From positions 62,001-126,000 of the forward strand of contig NZ_VWOX01000017.1 of NCBI RefSeq assembly GCF_008629675.1: DNA of 64,000 nt, given 5' to 3'. The notes under the pieces were generated by a model, which had not been told where the DNA came from, searched no databases, and saw nothing but the letters and a program-made list of their open reading frames with translations. Below are positions 29,101 through 38,700 of the stretch, one piece after another; within the stretch, counting starts at the first letter, position 1, and the number at the start of each line of letters is the position of its first letter. The DNA is from Roseiconus nitratireducens (lineage in GTDB: Bacteria > Planctomycetota > Planctomycetia > Pirellulales > Pirellulaceae). The translations under genes and the position numbers were made by a program.

Positions 29101-29674
29101 CATAGCCTCCAATCGACGCGACTTCGCTCACGCCCTCAACGGCTTGCAGTTCGTATTTGACGACAAAGTCTTGAAGACTACGAAGCTCGGCCAGCGTCAT
29201 GCCGGATTCCGCGGGCTGACCCTCACGCGTCTGAGGCGGGACCAGCGTGTAATAGTAGATCTGCCCGAGTCCCGTCGCGTCCGGCCCAAGTTGCGGGACA
29301 ACACCGTCGGGAAGCTGGGAAGCCGCCGTTCCCAACTGTTCCGAAACGCGACTCCTGGCCCAGTAGAAATCAATCTCGTCCTTGAACGTCACCTGAACGA
29401 AACTGTAGCCGAACATGCTTTTCCCGCGAACCGATTCGGCCCCGGGCACGGCAAGCAGAGAAACACTCAGCGGATACGTGACTTGATCTTCAATGTCCTT
29501 GGGTGAGCGTCCCGGCCAAGGTGTCAGAACGATCACCTGGTTTTCGCCCACGTTCGGAATCGCGTCGATCGGAACCGACTTGAAACTGAACCAACCGGCA
29601 ACACTGATCGCGATGGTCAGCAGCACAACCAGCCAAGGTTCTTTGGTGCAAAAACGGATCAGGAGGCTAAGCAT
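26132..29674 (-). CDS. cusA: CusA/CzcA-type heavy-metal RND efflux pump (copy 1)
   Basis: ATG 29674 gives 1180 residues; a longer open frame to 29968 runs through an intergenic hairpin element and is rejected. The N-terminus is typical of heavy-metal efflux RND (helix at about 10-30, then SVPIDAIPNVGENQVIVLT). Membrane proton-relay residues are seen in GTMVDMGIIVSENI and LAVDDGVVMATYIHQRL. Conserved porter blocks include MLQSGIKAPMAIRVYG and TVEGRERYPVRLRYHRDLRE. It is larger than E. coli CusA (1047 residues); the excess is mostly extra hydrophobic helices between the usual helices 6 and 7. The gene lies between cusB copy 1 upstream and the four-module protein downstream. It pumps metal from periplasm or cytoplasm through CusC; Cu(I)/Ag(I) is the best guess. 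Confidence 0.9.
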   Translation of the reverse strand: MLSLLIRFCTKEPWLVVLLTIAISVAGWFSFKSVPIDAIPNVGENQVIVLTPWPGRSPKDIEDQVTYPLSVSLLAVPGAESVRGKSMFGYSFVQVTFKDEIDFYWARSRVSEQLGTAASQLPDGVVPQLGPDATGLGQIYYYTLVPPQTREGQPAESGMTLAELRSLQDFVVKYELQAVEGVSEVASIGGYVRQYQVEVDPDKLRFHAVTLDQLAMAIRGSNLDVGAKTVETTGMEFIVRSKGFLGSDGGVEKAIEDIEETVILQRDGVPVHVKDVAAVQIGPDFRRGALDYNGAEAVGGVVVMRYGENPRVVIDRVKDKIAAITPSLGGVTINGVYDRSGLIDETMATLTHALRDEIIITAIIILLFLLHIRSSFVVAICLPAAVLMSFIAMRFVGVDANIMSLAGIAIAIGTMVDMGIIVSENIYQHLSDWETESDARSGDQPSRTEVVHNAAIEVAPAVVTAVATTIVSFLPVFFLTGRDYKLFSPLAYTKTFAIAAAMITAVTIVPALCRLMLKSARGTRLVAAIAAVALATLFAGLSHFMWGPRLAGYLAIPPWAVTTLAAALGSIAGWQLMRERIKPIEEIPSSRLVRWVYAARLRHALNHKVVALSFPTLLLLLGLGAWIGLPTVLKPVERVAAVFGADLNEFPGYVDAKHTFTGLQSDDWIALDEGSWFYMPTLYPAASFSQAMQVLQTQDVLIGQIPEVKDVLGKIGRVESALDPAPAAMVETYVMLKPESEWRPGVTARDVWDEINRVATLPGVTPASALQPIEGRVVMLQSGIKAPMAIRVYGNDLDELSRAAMDVAGELKKSPYINAGTVNPDIVLGKPYVEFTVDRKAASRYGMSAAMVNQVIETALGGMNLIKTVEGRERYPVRLRYHRDLREQIDGLKRLPVVTHSGAVVPLEKLASLETTWGPGAINSENGRLVAHVSFMTNGAAGDLESVEAIEEQLRVAQSSSPGNPDRLSLPPGYSLEAVGSFRNQIEANRRLMWIIPLVIFINLLLIYFEFRNLPISLAVFTGIPVAFAGGMIAVAWMEVELNTAVWVGFIALFGLAVDDGVVMATYIHQRLSRTKIDSVQDLRETIYQAGLKRIRPCMMTTVTTLAALVPVLLASGRGADVARAMALPVFGGMLAEPFTSFIVPTLYAAYLETKLRLGFKDPLWNEGELQSEEELSIAA

Positions 29675-29714
29675 CGTTTCCTCCCAGTACAAAGGTCGCG
29701 TGTGCAGCTTTGCT

Positions 29715-29857
29715 TCACCCTCCCTCCGGGAGGGTCGCGGAGGAGCTTGCGACGACGCGGGGAGGGCATGTCCGGCGCGATTGATTTCAGCGGGTTCTTG
29801 AAGACACCCTCCCCAAAGGCTCGTACCTCGCCTTTGACCCTCCCGGAGGGAGGGTAA
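29715..29857. repeat. Element bounded by two inverted copies of a 19-base hairpin
   Basis: ACCCTCCC-TCC-GGGAGGGT at 29717-29735 and ACCCTCCC-GGA-GGGAGGGT at 29837-29855 are exact reverse complements. Each is itself a hairpin with an eight-base stem. They bound about 100 bases that carry further G-rich arms. The layout resembles a small non-autonomous inverted-repeat element inserted in the 334-base gap between cusB and cusA (29675-30008). No open frame inside it looks genuine. Confidence 0.65.
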
Positions 29858-30008
29858 ATTCCAGAAAAGCACGTCATTTCCTGGCTCGGAAAGCTGCACG
29901 GCGTCCAAGCGGGAGCATGAAGTGACTTGGGTAGATACCAGCGCCCTCTGGAAAGGCAAATGGAGCAACGCGACCGCTGAAGGGAAGACGCGAATCGAAT
30001 TCGTGCAT

Positions 30009-32207
30009 TCATCTCAGTTCTCCCAATTCCGGCACTCCCAACTCCGCCACGAGCTCACCGCACCGCAGCATTTCGCTTCCCCAATACGGATTGGCCAGCT
30101 CCCCTTCGGGCTGCATCCAGTCCCCGCCACCGCCGGGGACCATCGGGCAATAGAAGTGAACCAGTCTTTCCGCGGTCTGGGGACCTCGCGCAACCATTGC
30201 CGCCAGCAGCAGGGCACGGCTGACGGTGCGATAAGCGGCGCGGGCCGTCTCCAAAGAGCCATCCATTCGCCCCGCCGCCCGTCGCGCCGCGGCGAATCGA
30301 CGTTGTGCCTCATCGGGCACTGCCGACGACATCTCCAATTCACGCATGCCTTCGATCATGTGGTTCAGCGCGACCGGCGGCGGCGTCTGGTCGGAAGCCA
30401 TCGCGGATTGAATCTCAAAGTAGGCGTTGTACGTTTCATCAAACCTCGCACCGATTTCACCGGCCAGCAGCTGCGGGCTGGTCGCCGGCAGTTCCAGCGG
30501 ACCCGGCGGAAATTCGGTTGCCTTGCTCGGATCCAGAAGGGACGGATTGCCCGCGAGCTGCATTTGCGAATCGATCAAGAAGTTCCCACCGGTTGCCACG
30601 GTTTCGCCGGCACTGAGCCCTTCCACGATGACGGCTTCGCGTTTGCTCATCGGCCCCACGGTGACTCGCCGAATCTCGAACCGCCCAGGCTCCGTCTCGA
30701 CATAGATCACCGCGTGTTGGCCGGCCATCAGCACGGCATCTCGCGGCACCGTGACCACGCGTTGCTCAGGAAGAGGTTCCGTGGAATAGCCCAACTGCGA
30801 CGTGGGCACCAACGGCATTCCGCAAAGCGGGCAATCGCCCGGCTGGTCCCGGATGACCTGAGGGTGCATCGGGCTGATGTACTTGCCGGCCAACGCCGGA
30901 TCGTAAATTCGAGTCGTCGGCAGCGCTGGCACGGTCACCGTGGCGGTTGCGTAGTCCCCGGGCCGCAATTGACCGTCGAAGTTCAGGATTTCGACGCGGA
31001 CACTGACGGTTCGTGTTTTCGGGTCGACCGTCGGATCAATGAACGCCACCCGTCCGGTGAAGACTTCGCCCGGCTTTGATTCGATTTCCGCTTCGATCTG
31101 TTGACCGAAGCGGATTGCGGCCGCGTCGTCCGGAAACAAGTCGAGCATCAGCCAGACGGTACTCAAATCGGCAACACGAAAAATCTTCTGTCCGGTTTTG
31201 ACGTAATCTCCCTCGACGGCAGCTTTCTCGATGACCGTTCCGCTCTGCGTTGACTTGATGTGAATCCGCGATTGAGGCTTCCCGGTCTCGACGAGCTCGT
31301 CGATCTGTTGATCGGTCATTCCCAATTCGGAAAGGTTGTCCCTCGCCACAGCCGAAAGATCGCTGCTGTCGATTTGAAACCTTCCGACCTTTCCTTTGTT
31401 CTGAAGGCTGGTGATGAATTCTGTCTGCGCCGTAAACAGTTGGGGGCTGTAGATCAGTGCCAAGTCGTCACCCTCGTTGACCTTGACCCCAACGTAGTTC
31501 GCAAACATCTTCTCCAGCCGACCGTCGATGTACGCGGAGATCGTTGACAACCGACTTTCATCGAACTCAATCATCCCGATGGTGCGAATCGTTCGGTTCA
31601 ATTCCCCCAGCTTCGATACGCCGGTCTGAATCCCAACCAGGCGGCGCGCCGCCGGCTCAATCGAAACGGAGATTCCGTCTCCACCCGAGTCAGCGGTGGC
31701 CTCAACCAGTTCCATCGCACACACCGGGCACCGCCCCGATTCGGTCGACGGTGGCGTGCACATCATTGGACAGATGTAACGTGTCTCCGATGAATCGCCC
31801 GACTTCTTTGATGCGGTGCCGCTTCCACCGTCACCGGGACTCAGCCAGCCGGTTTTCTGAGCAAGCCCCAAAAGAAACAGGCTGATCGCGACGACAGCGA
31901 TCACCGCAACAGACTGGATCGCGGTTCGAACCAGCCATCGACGGCCGTGCAGCGACTCGCGAACTTTGGAATCGGGCGGTGAAGCCAACCGGTCGGCTCC
32001 ACTTGAATGAGCTGATTCGCCCGGCACGGTTTCAGACACGCTCGCTTCGCTCGATGAACCCTGCGCTTCGCTCGCTGAACCCCGCGCTTCGCTCGACGGT
32101 TCGGCAGGTTCCCCTTCCTGCTTCGAGAATCCTTCGACGGACGACTGCTTTCGCGGGTCGACGCCGGCGCTGAGACTCTCGGGATTCGAATTCGATTTCT
32201 CAGTCAT
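30009..32207 (-). CDS. cusB: CusB-type periplasmic adaptor with heavy-metal-binding domains (copy 1)
   Basis: ATG 32207 gives 732 residues. An unusual N-terminal region (1-90) is Ser/Glu-rich, partly built from a 21-base DNA repeat at 32043-32096. It is followed by one membrane helix (92-116) and a heavy-metal-binding motif at 144-168 (YICPMMC with C146, C150, C160, C163). The adaptor core has the usual barrel-sandwich and hairpin blocks (IDGRLEKMFANYVGVKVNEG, QSGTVIEKAAVEGDYVKTGQ, LSTVWLMLDLFPDDAA). A second metal motif (YISPMHPQVI then CPLCGMPLVP) sits in the beta-barrel region. The C-terminal DUF3347-like tail ends with FYCPMVPGGGGDWMQ and NPYWGSEMLRCG. It links the inner-membrane pump to the outer-membrane channel and hands over metal. 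Confidence 0.88.
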   Translation of the reverse strand: MTEKSNSNPESLSAGVDPRKQSSVEGFSKQEGEPAEPSSEARGSASEAQGSSSEASVSETVPGESAHSSGADRLASPPDSKVRESLHGRRWLVRTAIQSVAVIAVVAISLFLLGLAQKTGWLSPGDGGSGTASKKSGDSSETRYICPMMCTPPSTESGRCPVCAMELVEATADSGGDGISVSIEPAARRLVGIQTGVSKLGELNRTIRTIGMIEFDESRLSTISAYIDGRLEKMFANYVGVKVNEGDDLALIYSPQLFTAQTEFITSLQNKGKVGRFQIDSSDLSAVARDNLSELGMTDQQIDELVETGKPQSRIHIKSTQSGTVIEKAAVEGDYVKTGQKIFRVADLSTVWLMLDLFPDDAAAIRFGQQIEAEIESKPGEVFTGRVAFIDPTVDPKTRTVSVRVEILNFDGQLRPGDYATATVTVPALPTTRIYDPALAGKYISPMHPQVIRDQPGDCPLCGMPLVPTSQLGYSTEPLPEQRVVTVPRDAVLMAGQHAVIYVETEPGRFEIRRVTVGPMSKREAVIVEGLSAGETVATGGNFLIDSQMQLAGNPSLLDPSKATEFPPGPLELPATSPQLLAGEIGARFDETYNAYFEIQSAMASDQTPPPVALNHMIEGMRELEMSSAVPDEAQRRFAAARRAAGRMDGSLETARAAYRTVSRALLLAAMVARGPQTAERLVHFYCPMVPGGGGDWMQPEGELANPYWGSEMLRCGELVAELGVPELGELR

Positions 32208-32379
32208 GGTTTCTAATTGCCAAATGTGCTGATTCCATTCACTTCGTCTAACAGGGGATCCCAAAAAATGCGGGAAGACTTCACCAGGAAAGCAACGCGA
32301 TCAGGTGAAAGGACATTGCATTGCGCGGTTCAACGCCAAACCTGGTCGCCGCTCGATTCAATCCGGAGGCGCGTCGCGA

Positions 32380-32419
32380 CGCTCGTCAGAGCGCGAATTC
32401 TTCGCCGTCTGATGACGGC
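32380..32419. repeat. Degenerate copy of palindromic repeat family A
   Basis: CGCTC-GTCA-GAGCG (32380-32393) followed by GCCGTC-TGAT-GACGGC (32404-32419) repeats the two-hairpin layout seen at 15637 and 17322 with changed loops. It lies in the 303-base gap 32208-32510, between cusB and the convergently ordered Cys-rich protein gene. Nothing else was recognised in that gap. Confidence 0.55.
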
Positions 32420-32510
32420 AGCGACCTAAAGCGCGGATTTGCAACCGGCGCCCAGCGCATGCGATAGAGAGCCAGACAGTGTCCCTTTCGGACCGGTCGG
32501 CTAAGTAACG

Positions 32511-33104
32511 CTACAACCGCCAAACACAAAGATAGCGCTGTGAATCCAGCGGCAGGTGTTCCCAGAAATCAAAGACGCCAGATCCCAGGGCGTTGCTTGC
32601 GCCCCGGTGATGAGGCACTGGTGGGCTGTGGCAACACGCCCATTCCTGAACGTCCGCTTCTCTGCTCAATGGAGTGCGAGGCGAAACTGGCCCGCATGGC
32701 TGAGATCGCAGAGAACACAAACAGACGCCAGCCAGGGCAGGGGCATTCGCGCCAGCGACCCAAGTGGAATGGATGTCGTCCGACTCAGGCTCGTCCGCCT
32801 CAGGAACGAGCTCCGAAAGCTCTCCGAAAATTGGATCGACTTCCGCCGCCGGCTCCGCACTAGGCGAATCGCCTCGACAGCAGGCGGGCTCGTCTTCTTT
32901 TTGACCGCCGCTGCAACATCCACAGAGTTCGCCGGGCGATGAAACCTCGCAGTGGCCACAACCCTCGCATTGATGATCCGCATCGGCAGCCACTGGTGCC
33001 GCCTGGCACCCCGCCAGCGCAGCACCAACCGAAAACGGCTGGATGATGGTCGCCGCGATCAGGCAAAGGCTGACGAGAATGCGAATTAAGCGAGAGTTGG
33101 CCAC
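32511..33104 (-). CDS. Small exported Cys-rich protein of unknown function
   Basis: A GTG start at 33104 gives 197 residues with a clear signal peptide (LIRILVSLCLIAATIIQPFS). After it come about fourteen further cysteines, many clustered: CEGCGHCEV, ELCGCCSGG, PACCRG, VCLCSL, WACCHS. No named domain is recognised. The clusters would suit soft-metal binding (Cu, Ag, Zn, Hg), and the gene diverges from the cusC-like gene inside the metal island, so a periplasmic metal-binding role is likely but unproven. The ribosome binding site is weak. The C-terminus (FWEHLPLDSQRYLCVWRL) is aromatic-rich. Confidence 0.68.
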   Translation of the reverse strand: MANSRLIRILVSLCLIAATIIQPFSVGAALAGCQAAPVAADADHQCEGCGHCEVSSPGELCGCCSGGQKEDEPACCRGDSPSAEPAAEVDPIFGELSELVPEADEPESDDIHSTWVAGANAPALAGVCLCSLRSQPCGPVSPRTPLSREADVQEWACCHSPPVPHHRGASNALGSGVFDFWEHLPLDSQRYLCVWRL

Positions 33105-33238
33105 GTCGTTGTTCCGAAAACGATACCCGTACCCGGTATACGAACTGTATCGACAATGCGCCCACCGAGTTCAGCAGGAATGTGCGGATTGGGCAAGATG
33201 TAGCACAAACATTCTGTACAAGCCAACCTGGATTTGCC
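33105..33238. promoter_or_regulatory. Divergent promoter region with candidate operator palindrome
   Basis: This 134-base gap separates the leftward Cys-rich gene and the rightward cusC-like gene. ATACC (33123-33127) and GGTAT (33135-33139) form an inverted repeat seven bases apart; within it TACC-c-GGTA is also symmetric. Position and symmetry fit a binding site for a metal regulator, but no matching regulator of the MerR or CopY type lies in the island. Confidence 0.4.
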
Positions 33239-34912
33239 ATGGATCGGCCACCCAAAACGCGAATTTCGAGAGCTGGCCGTCACAGCTGGCTCCTGCTCGG
33301 CCTGCTGGTGCCTCCTTTTGCCTGTGGCACCACCGGCTGTACCGCTCCGGGTGGCGGGAACGAATTTCAAAGCATTTCCGCGGCCAACACCGATTTGACG
33401 GCCGACAGCGATTTGGTCGCAAATCATCCGGGGCTCAGTCGCGTTGGAGCCAGCAGCCCGGACGGCGAGGTCGCCGTGCCAGAGGAAAACGCCGCACCGT
33501 TCATGACTGAAGTGGCGCCGGCGACTTACGAAGATGGATTCCTGACGCCCCCCACCGCTGACCTCCCCGAATCAGATCCCCAGACCAAGGCAACCGAGTT
33601 CGGAACATTGGTCAGCCAGGAAGCGCCGATCCCGACTCTTGATGCCCCCGGCGATGAACAGCCGATCTCAGCCGCCGGTCAAAACGAGCCATCCAACATG
33701 GTCCGTGCCGAAGGACAGCCGATCGAAGCCTTGGTCAGCCAAGCCCTTGCAAGCCATCCTCGGATCCAAGCGGCCCGACAGCGCGTCGCCGCCGCCACCA
33801 ATGTGATCCCTCAAGCCAGAGCGCTGCCTGACCCGAGCTTCAGCAACACCTTTTGGCCCCTGCACGACCAGGCGTTGCAAACCGCTGCCGGCCGGATCGG
33901 AAATCAAATGTCGCTGAATCAGCAGATTCCGTATCCGGAGAAACTGCGATCCAAAGCCAGGGTCGCCAGTCGCGAAGTCCAAATCGCTCAGGCCGAAGTG
34001 GAGGCGATTGAGCGGGAGATCACGGAATCGGTTCGTCTGGCCTACTACGAAGTTTGGTTCAACACGCGAGCCATCGAAATCCTGGAAGAAACCAAGTTGC
34101 TGGTTGACGATCTGACTGAGGTTGCCGAGGCTCGCTACAAAGCAGGCGGTTCCCAACAAGATGTGCTTCGCGCCCAACTTGAGAACGATCGCCTGGATGA
34201 CCAGCTGGTCAACCTGCGAAAACAGAAGGCGGTCGCGCAAGCTGACCTGGCCGCGTTACTGCAGCAGCCCGTGGGTCTGATTCCCGAAACGACCGCGGAG
34301 TTGGACGCCTCAGCAAGCCCGACGGATATCCAATCGCTGATCGCGCTGGCCGAACAGTGCAATCCATCTCTGCGAGGACTGAGCTGGGAGATTCAACGCG
34401 ATCGAGAAAAGCAGCAACTCGCCTGCCTGCAGCAGTACCCCGACTTCAACGTTGGCGTGCATTGGGGGCTGGTCAATGACAACAACGATGTGATTAGCCC
34501 CGTCGCCAACGGCCACGACAACCTCAGCTTCACCTTTGGCACCACACTTCCGATCTGGCGAGAAAAAATCAACGCCGGCATCCGCGAAGCAGGGCATCGA
34601 ACCGCCAGCACCACACGTCGTCTGGAAGCTACACGCGACGAGATCTATGGGAAACTTCGTCGGTTGATGGCCCAGGCCGATGCCTTGATCGAGCAGCGAG
34701 ACATCTATCGGGAGCGAATCGTTCCCCGAACCGAAGACACGCTCAAGCTGGCCATCGCCGACTATCGCGGCGAACGCACGGACTTCTTCACGCTGATCGA
34801 AACCTACCGTGAACTGTTGATGTTCGAAACTCAATTGGCTCGAATCGAAGCCAGCCTGGCCGGTTCCGTCGCCCAGATTGACCGTACCGTGGGCTGTCCA
34901 TTCAGCGAGTGA
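33239..34912 (+). CDS. cusC: CusC/TolC-family outer-membrane efflux protein
   Basis: ATG 33239 gives 557 residues with a signal peptide and Cys residues (ACGTTGC) close to its end, so a lipid anchor is possible. A disordered acidic/Pro-rich region to about 160 precedes two outer-membrane-efflux-protein repeats with long helices (LVSQALASHPRIQAARQRVA, REITESVRLAYYEVWFNTRA, VDDLTEVAEARYKAGGSQQD, then a second set up to LARIEASLAGSVAQIDRTVG). Three such proteins form the outer-membrane tunnel of RND tripartite pumps. It is the only outer-membrane component in the island and probably serves both CusBA pairs. It is transcribed against its partner genes. The start has no strong ribosome binding site, so an alternative GTG at 33182 cannot be excluded. 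Confidence 0.86.
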   Translation: MDRPPKTRISRAGRHSWLLLGLLVPPFACGTTGCTAPGGGNEFQSISAANTDLTADSDLVANHPGLSRVGASSPDGEVAVPEENAAPFMTEVAPATYEDGFLTPPTADLPESDPQTKATEFGTLVSQEAPIPTLDAPGDEQPISAAGQNEPSNMVRAEGQPIEALVSQALASHPRIQAARQRVAAATNVIPQARALPDPSFSNTFWPLHDQALQTAAGRIGNQMSLNQQIPYPEKLRSKARVASREVQIAQAEVEAIEREITESVRLAYYEVWFNTRAIEILEETKLLVDDLTEVAEARYKAGGSQQDVLRAQLENDRLDDQLVNLRKQKAVAQADLAALLQQPVGLIPETTAELDASASPTDIQSLIALAEQCNPSLRGLSWEIQRDREKQQLACLQQYPDFNVGVHWGLVNDNNDVISPVANGHDNLSFTFGTTLPIWREKINAGIREAGHRTASTTRRLEATRDEIYGKLRRLMAQADALIEQRDIYRERIVPRTEDTLKLAIADYRGERTDFFTLIETYRELLMFETQLARIEASLAGSVAQIDRTVGCPFSE

Positions 34913-34929
34913 GGGCGATCGCAACCGAA

Positions 34930-35484
34930 TCAACGGTCTTCGGCTTTGAGCAGTTTTGCTAGCTCCCGCCTTGCCCGATTGAGCCGCGATCCGACGGTGC
35001 CCTCGGGGATGCCGGCCGCTTCGGCGATTTCTTTGTAGGACAGTCCGCCGTCTTCCTTCAAGCTGATGATTGTGCTCAGCTCGGGGTCGAGTTGCCGGAG
35101 CGCCGCCTGCAAACGTTCCGCGATTTCTTTCTGCTCGATCGTCGGTTCACTTCGCGTCGTGGGTTCAATCTCGATCGGAACGGTCTTGCGGACGCGTTGT
35201 CGCCGGAGATGCTGCAAGGCTTCGTTCCTGGCAATGCGATACAGCCAAGTTTCGAACTTTGCCGTCCCCTGGAATTGCTCCAGTTTCGTGAACGCCTGGA
35301 CGTAGACTTGCTGGGTCAGGTCCTCTCCCTCTTGTCTTCCGACCATGCGGACCAGCAACCGGAAAACGAGATCGCAAGTCCTTTCGTAGATTTCGCGTTG
35401 GGCCGAGCGATCACCACCGGCCGCGGACTGAACCAGCGCAGGTGAGACGAATGAGTCGGCAGGCTGCTGACGGTTGGGATCCAT
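34930..35484 (-). CDS. ECF-family RNA polymerase sigma factor
   Basis: The 184-residue protein has sigma region 2 at about 25-95 (GEDLTQQVYVQAFTKLEQFQ, then FETWLYRIARNEALQHLRR) and region 4 at about 125-180 (LDPELSTIISLKEDGGLSYK, EIAEAAGIPEGTVGSRLNRA). It lacks region 1.1 and region 3, as expected of extracytoplasmic-function sigma factors. It lies downstream of cusA copy 2 on the same strand but 288 bases away, so it may have its own promoter. The matching anti-sigma factor is encoded 6.8 kb upstream, at the other side of the cusBA pair. It probably drives metal-induced transcription of the efflux genes; this is inferred from gene context. It ends convergently 17 bases from the cusC-like gene. 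Confidence 0.9.
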   Translation of the reverse strand: MDPNRQQPADSFVSPALVQSAAGGDRSAQREIYERTCDLVFRLLVRMVGRQEGEDLTQQVYVQAFTKLEQFQGTAKFETWLYRIARNEALQHLRRQRVRKTVPIEIEPTTRSEPTIEQKEIAERLQAALRQLDPELSTIISLKEDGGLSYKEIAEAAGIPEGTVGSRLNRARRELAKLLKAEDR

Positions 35485-35772
35485 TCACGCCATTCTATCG
35501 ATACCCTCCGGGGGTAAATAGCGGGCGACGGATACTGACAGCCCACCATGAAACGCGTGCGTTGCACGTTGGTCATTGGTCGAACTGCACGGAGAAGCCA
35601 ACCAATCCTTGCTGGCGGTCGCCAACTTGACGCTCGCCAACTTGACGCTCAATGCTTGCTGTGACGAAAGGCAAAGTGAAAACCGCCCCTCCCCGCCAAA
35701 GTAGATGGCATCAGCGCAAGTGCGAACACTCGAGATCAACCTGCACCATCCCGCCTGCTTTGCCGAACGTTC

Positions 35773-38700
35773 CTACAGCATCTCACCACCGACCTCCGAT
35801 GCGCGTGGGGCGAACTTCTCATCCTCGATCCCCAGCTTCAATTTCCATTCCATGACGGAGCAATACAGCACCGGTACGACCAGCATGGTGATGATCTCGA
35901 TGGCCATCCCGCCGAAACTGGGAATGGCCATTGGCACCATGATATCACTCCCACGCCCCTGCGACGTCAGCACCGGAATCAACGCCAGCAGCGTCGTTGC
36001 CGTCGTCATCAGGCAGGGCCGTACCCGTCGCAAGCCCGCCGCGACGGTGGCTTCTCTGGCATGACTGGCATCGGTGATGCGTTCTTTGCGGAAACTTTCG
36101 TCCAAGTACGACGCGATGACGACCCCATCGTCGCTGGCGATTCCAAAGAGTGCCAGGAATCCGACCCAGACGGCAACACTCAGGTTGATCGTCCCGACTT
36201 GAAACAGCTCCCGCATGCTTGTTCCGAACAGATCGAAGTTTAGAAACCAATCGGTACCGTAAAGCCACAGCATGATGAAGCCGCCGGCCCACGCGATCAA
36301 AATCCCGCTGAAGACAAGGCTGGTGGTAATCGCGGAGCGAAACTGAAGATACAGAATCAAAAAAATGATTCCGAGCGAAAGCGGCAGCACGACCGCCAGT
36401 GTCTTCTGCGATCGAATCTGATTCTCATAGTTCCCTGCAAAGGTGTAGCTGACTCCGGCCGGCAACATCAGCTCACCGCTGGCAATCTTTTCTTGCAGGA
36501 ACGCTTGCGCGTCCTCAACCACATCCACTTCTGCTGCGCCGGTGACTTTGTCAAACAAGACATAACCGAGCAGGAACGTGTCTTCACTTTTGATGACCTG
36601 GGGGCCGCGCACGTAACGGATCTTCGATAGTTGGCCCAGAGGGATCTGCTGACCTGTCGGCGTCGGAACAATGATTTTCTCGATCGACTCGATGTCGTCA
36701 CGCAGCTCTCGGGCGTACCGCACCCGCACCGGAAACCGCTCCCGGCCTTCGACGGTCGTCGTGATTTGCCGACCGCCGATCGCGACCTCAATCACATCCT
36801 GAACGTCCCGGATATGGAGCCCGTAACGCATGATCGCATCACGATCAATGTCGATCTCCAAATAGGGCTTTCCAACAATTCGATCGGCGATCACGGCGGA
36901 TGATTGCACGGTGGGCACCTGCTTGAGCAAGGCTTCCATCTGCAGCGCCACCGACTCAATCGTTGCCAGATCCGGTCCTTTGATCTTCATCCCCATCGGT
37001 GCCCGCATTCCGCTTTGCAGCATCACGATGCGTGCGGCAATTGGCTGCAACTTCGGTGCCGACGTGGTTCCGGGGATCTCCGCGGCACGCGTGATCTCTT
37101 GCCAGATGTCGTCGGCGGACCGAATCGTATCGCGCCACTGCCGGTAGGGCCGACCGTCTTGGTCTTCGATCAATTCCCCCCGTTCGTCACGGACAAAATC
37201 GCCCGCCTGTTCGTCGTAGCGAAAGTACAGTCGGTTGCCGTCCTTGTCCGTTCTGTATTCCGATTTGTAGGTGATATAAGTTTCGATCATCGACACGGGT
37301 GCCGGATCAAGCGGCGTGTCGGCACGACCAATCTTCCCGACGACGGACTCGACTTCAGGAATGGACGCCAGCAATTGGTTTTGCAACTGCAAAACGTCCA
37401 TCGCTTCCCCAATCGAGGCGTGCGGCATGGTCGTGGGCATGTAAAGAAACGAGCCTTCATCAAGGGGAGGCATGAACTCCTTGCCCAATCCCGGAAATAT
37501 CGACGACGCAGATTTCCAGGGCCCAGATTCGCGAACGGACGACGGCGAGATCCCCACCACGCCGACGGCTCTGGGGACGAACCCGAACAGCGTGCTGAAT
37601 CCCAGCCACGAGCAGCCCCCTAACAGCAAAAACAAAGCGGGGATGCAGAGGAACAACATCTTGTTCCGCAAGCTCCAACGAAGCAGCGGCTCATACAGGT
37701 ACCGCTGAAACAGACTGAAGAAACCAAGCAGCCCGCCGATCAGCAGAGCGACGAACAGCAGATTCAGCATCAATCCCTGCTGCGGCCCCAAGGGCAGCCA
37801 TTCGGATGCCAGCAACACTGCGACGATGAACACGGCCAGGCCACTGGCCGCCACCGTGACGAATCGATTCCACGCCGAAGGGATCCTGTCTTCCACGCCC
37901 TTGTGCACCGCGATGCCAACCACGATCGCCCCGATCCACCAGGTCAACAAGAAAGCCGCCAGCAATCCGGCCAGGATCAACGCACCCAACAGGATCCACT
38001 TGGCCACCACTCGATACCGGAGATTCACTGGCTGTTTCTTGCTTCGCCATCCCATCAGAACGTGTGCGGCAGGCGGAATGATGGTCAATGCAACCACGAC
38101 CGATGACAACAACGCAAACGTTTTTGTAAACGCCAACGGGCGAAACAGCTTTCCTTCCGCCCCGATCATCGTGAACACGGGCAAGAAACTGACGACCGTC
38201 GTGGTCACCGCGGTGACGACGGCCCCGGCGACCTCATTGGACGCCTTGAACACCGTCACCAAGCGATCCTCCGTTTCGGGAGCTTCGTCCAGGTATTTTA
38301 AGATGTTTTCCGTCAAGATGATGCCCATATCCACCATCGTTCCGATGGCGATCGCGATGCCGGAAAGCGCAACGATGTTCGCGTCCACCCCAAACGTTTT
38401 CATGGCGATGAAGCACATCAAAACGGCTAACGGCAACAGTGCACTGATCAGAAACGAACTTCGCAGGTGAACGACCATCACCAGGATGACGATGATCGTG
38501 ACAAGGATTTCCTCGTACAACGCGGTATTCAGTGTCCCCAGCGTTTCATAAATCAAACCGGTGCGGTCGTAGAACGGAACGATCGTCACCTGACTGGTGG
38601 TGATCCACTCAGGCCACCTCTCACGGGGGACCCCACGCAGCAATCCCAGGTATTCGTCAGGTTGTTCAACCGGCGAGACCTCTGCGTAGCGCTGACCATA

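Noticed and set aside
28562..29506. 314-residue plus-strand open frame
   Set aside because: Antisense to cusA copy 1 with composition of a reverse-strand shadow.
29675..29968. N-terminal extension of cusA copy 1
   Set aside because: It translates the inverted-hairpin element; the heavy-metal RND N-terminus begins at 29674.
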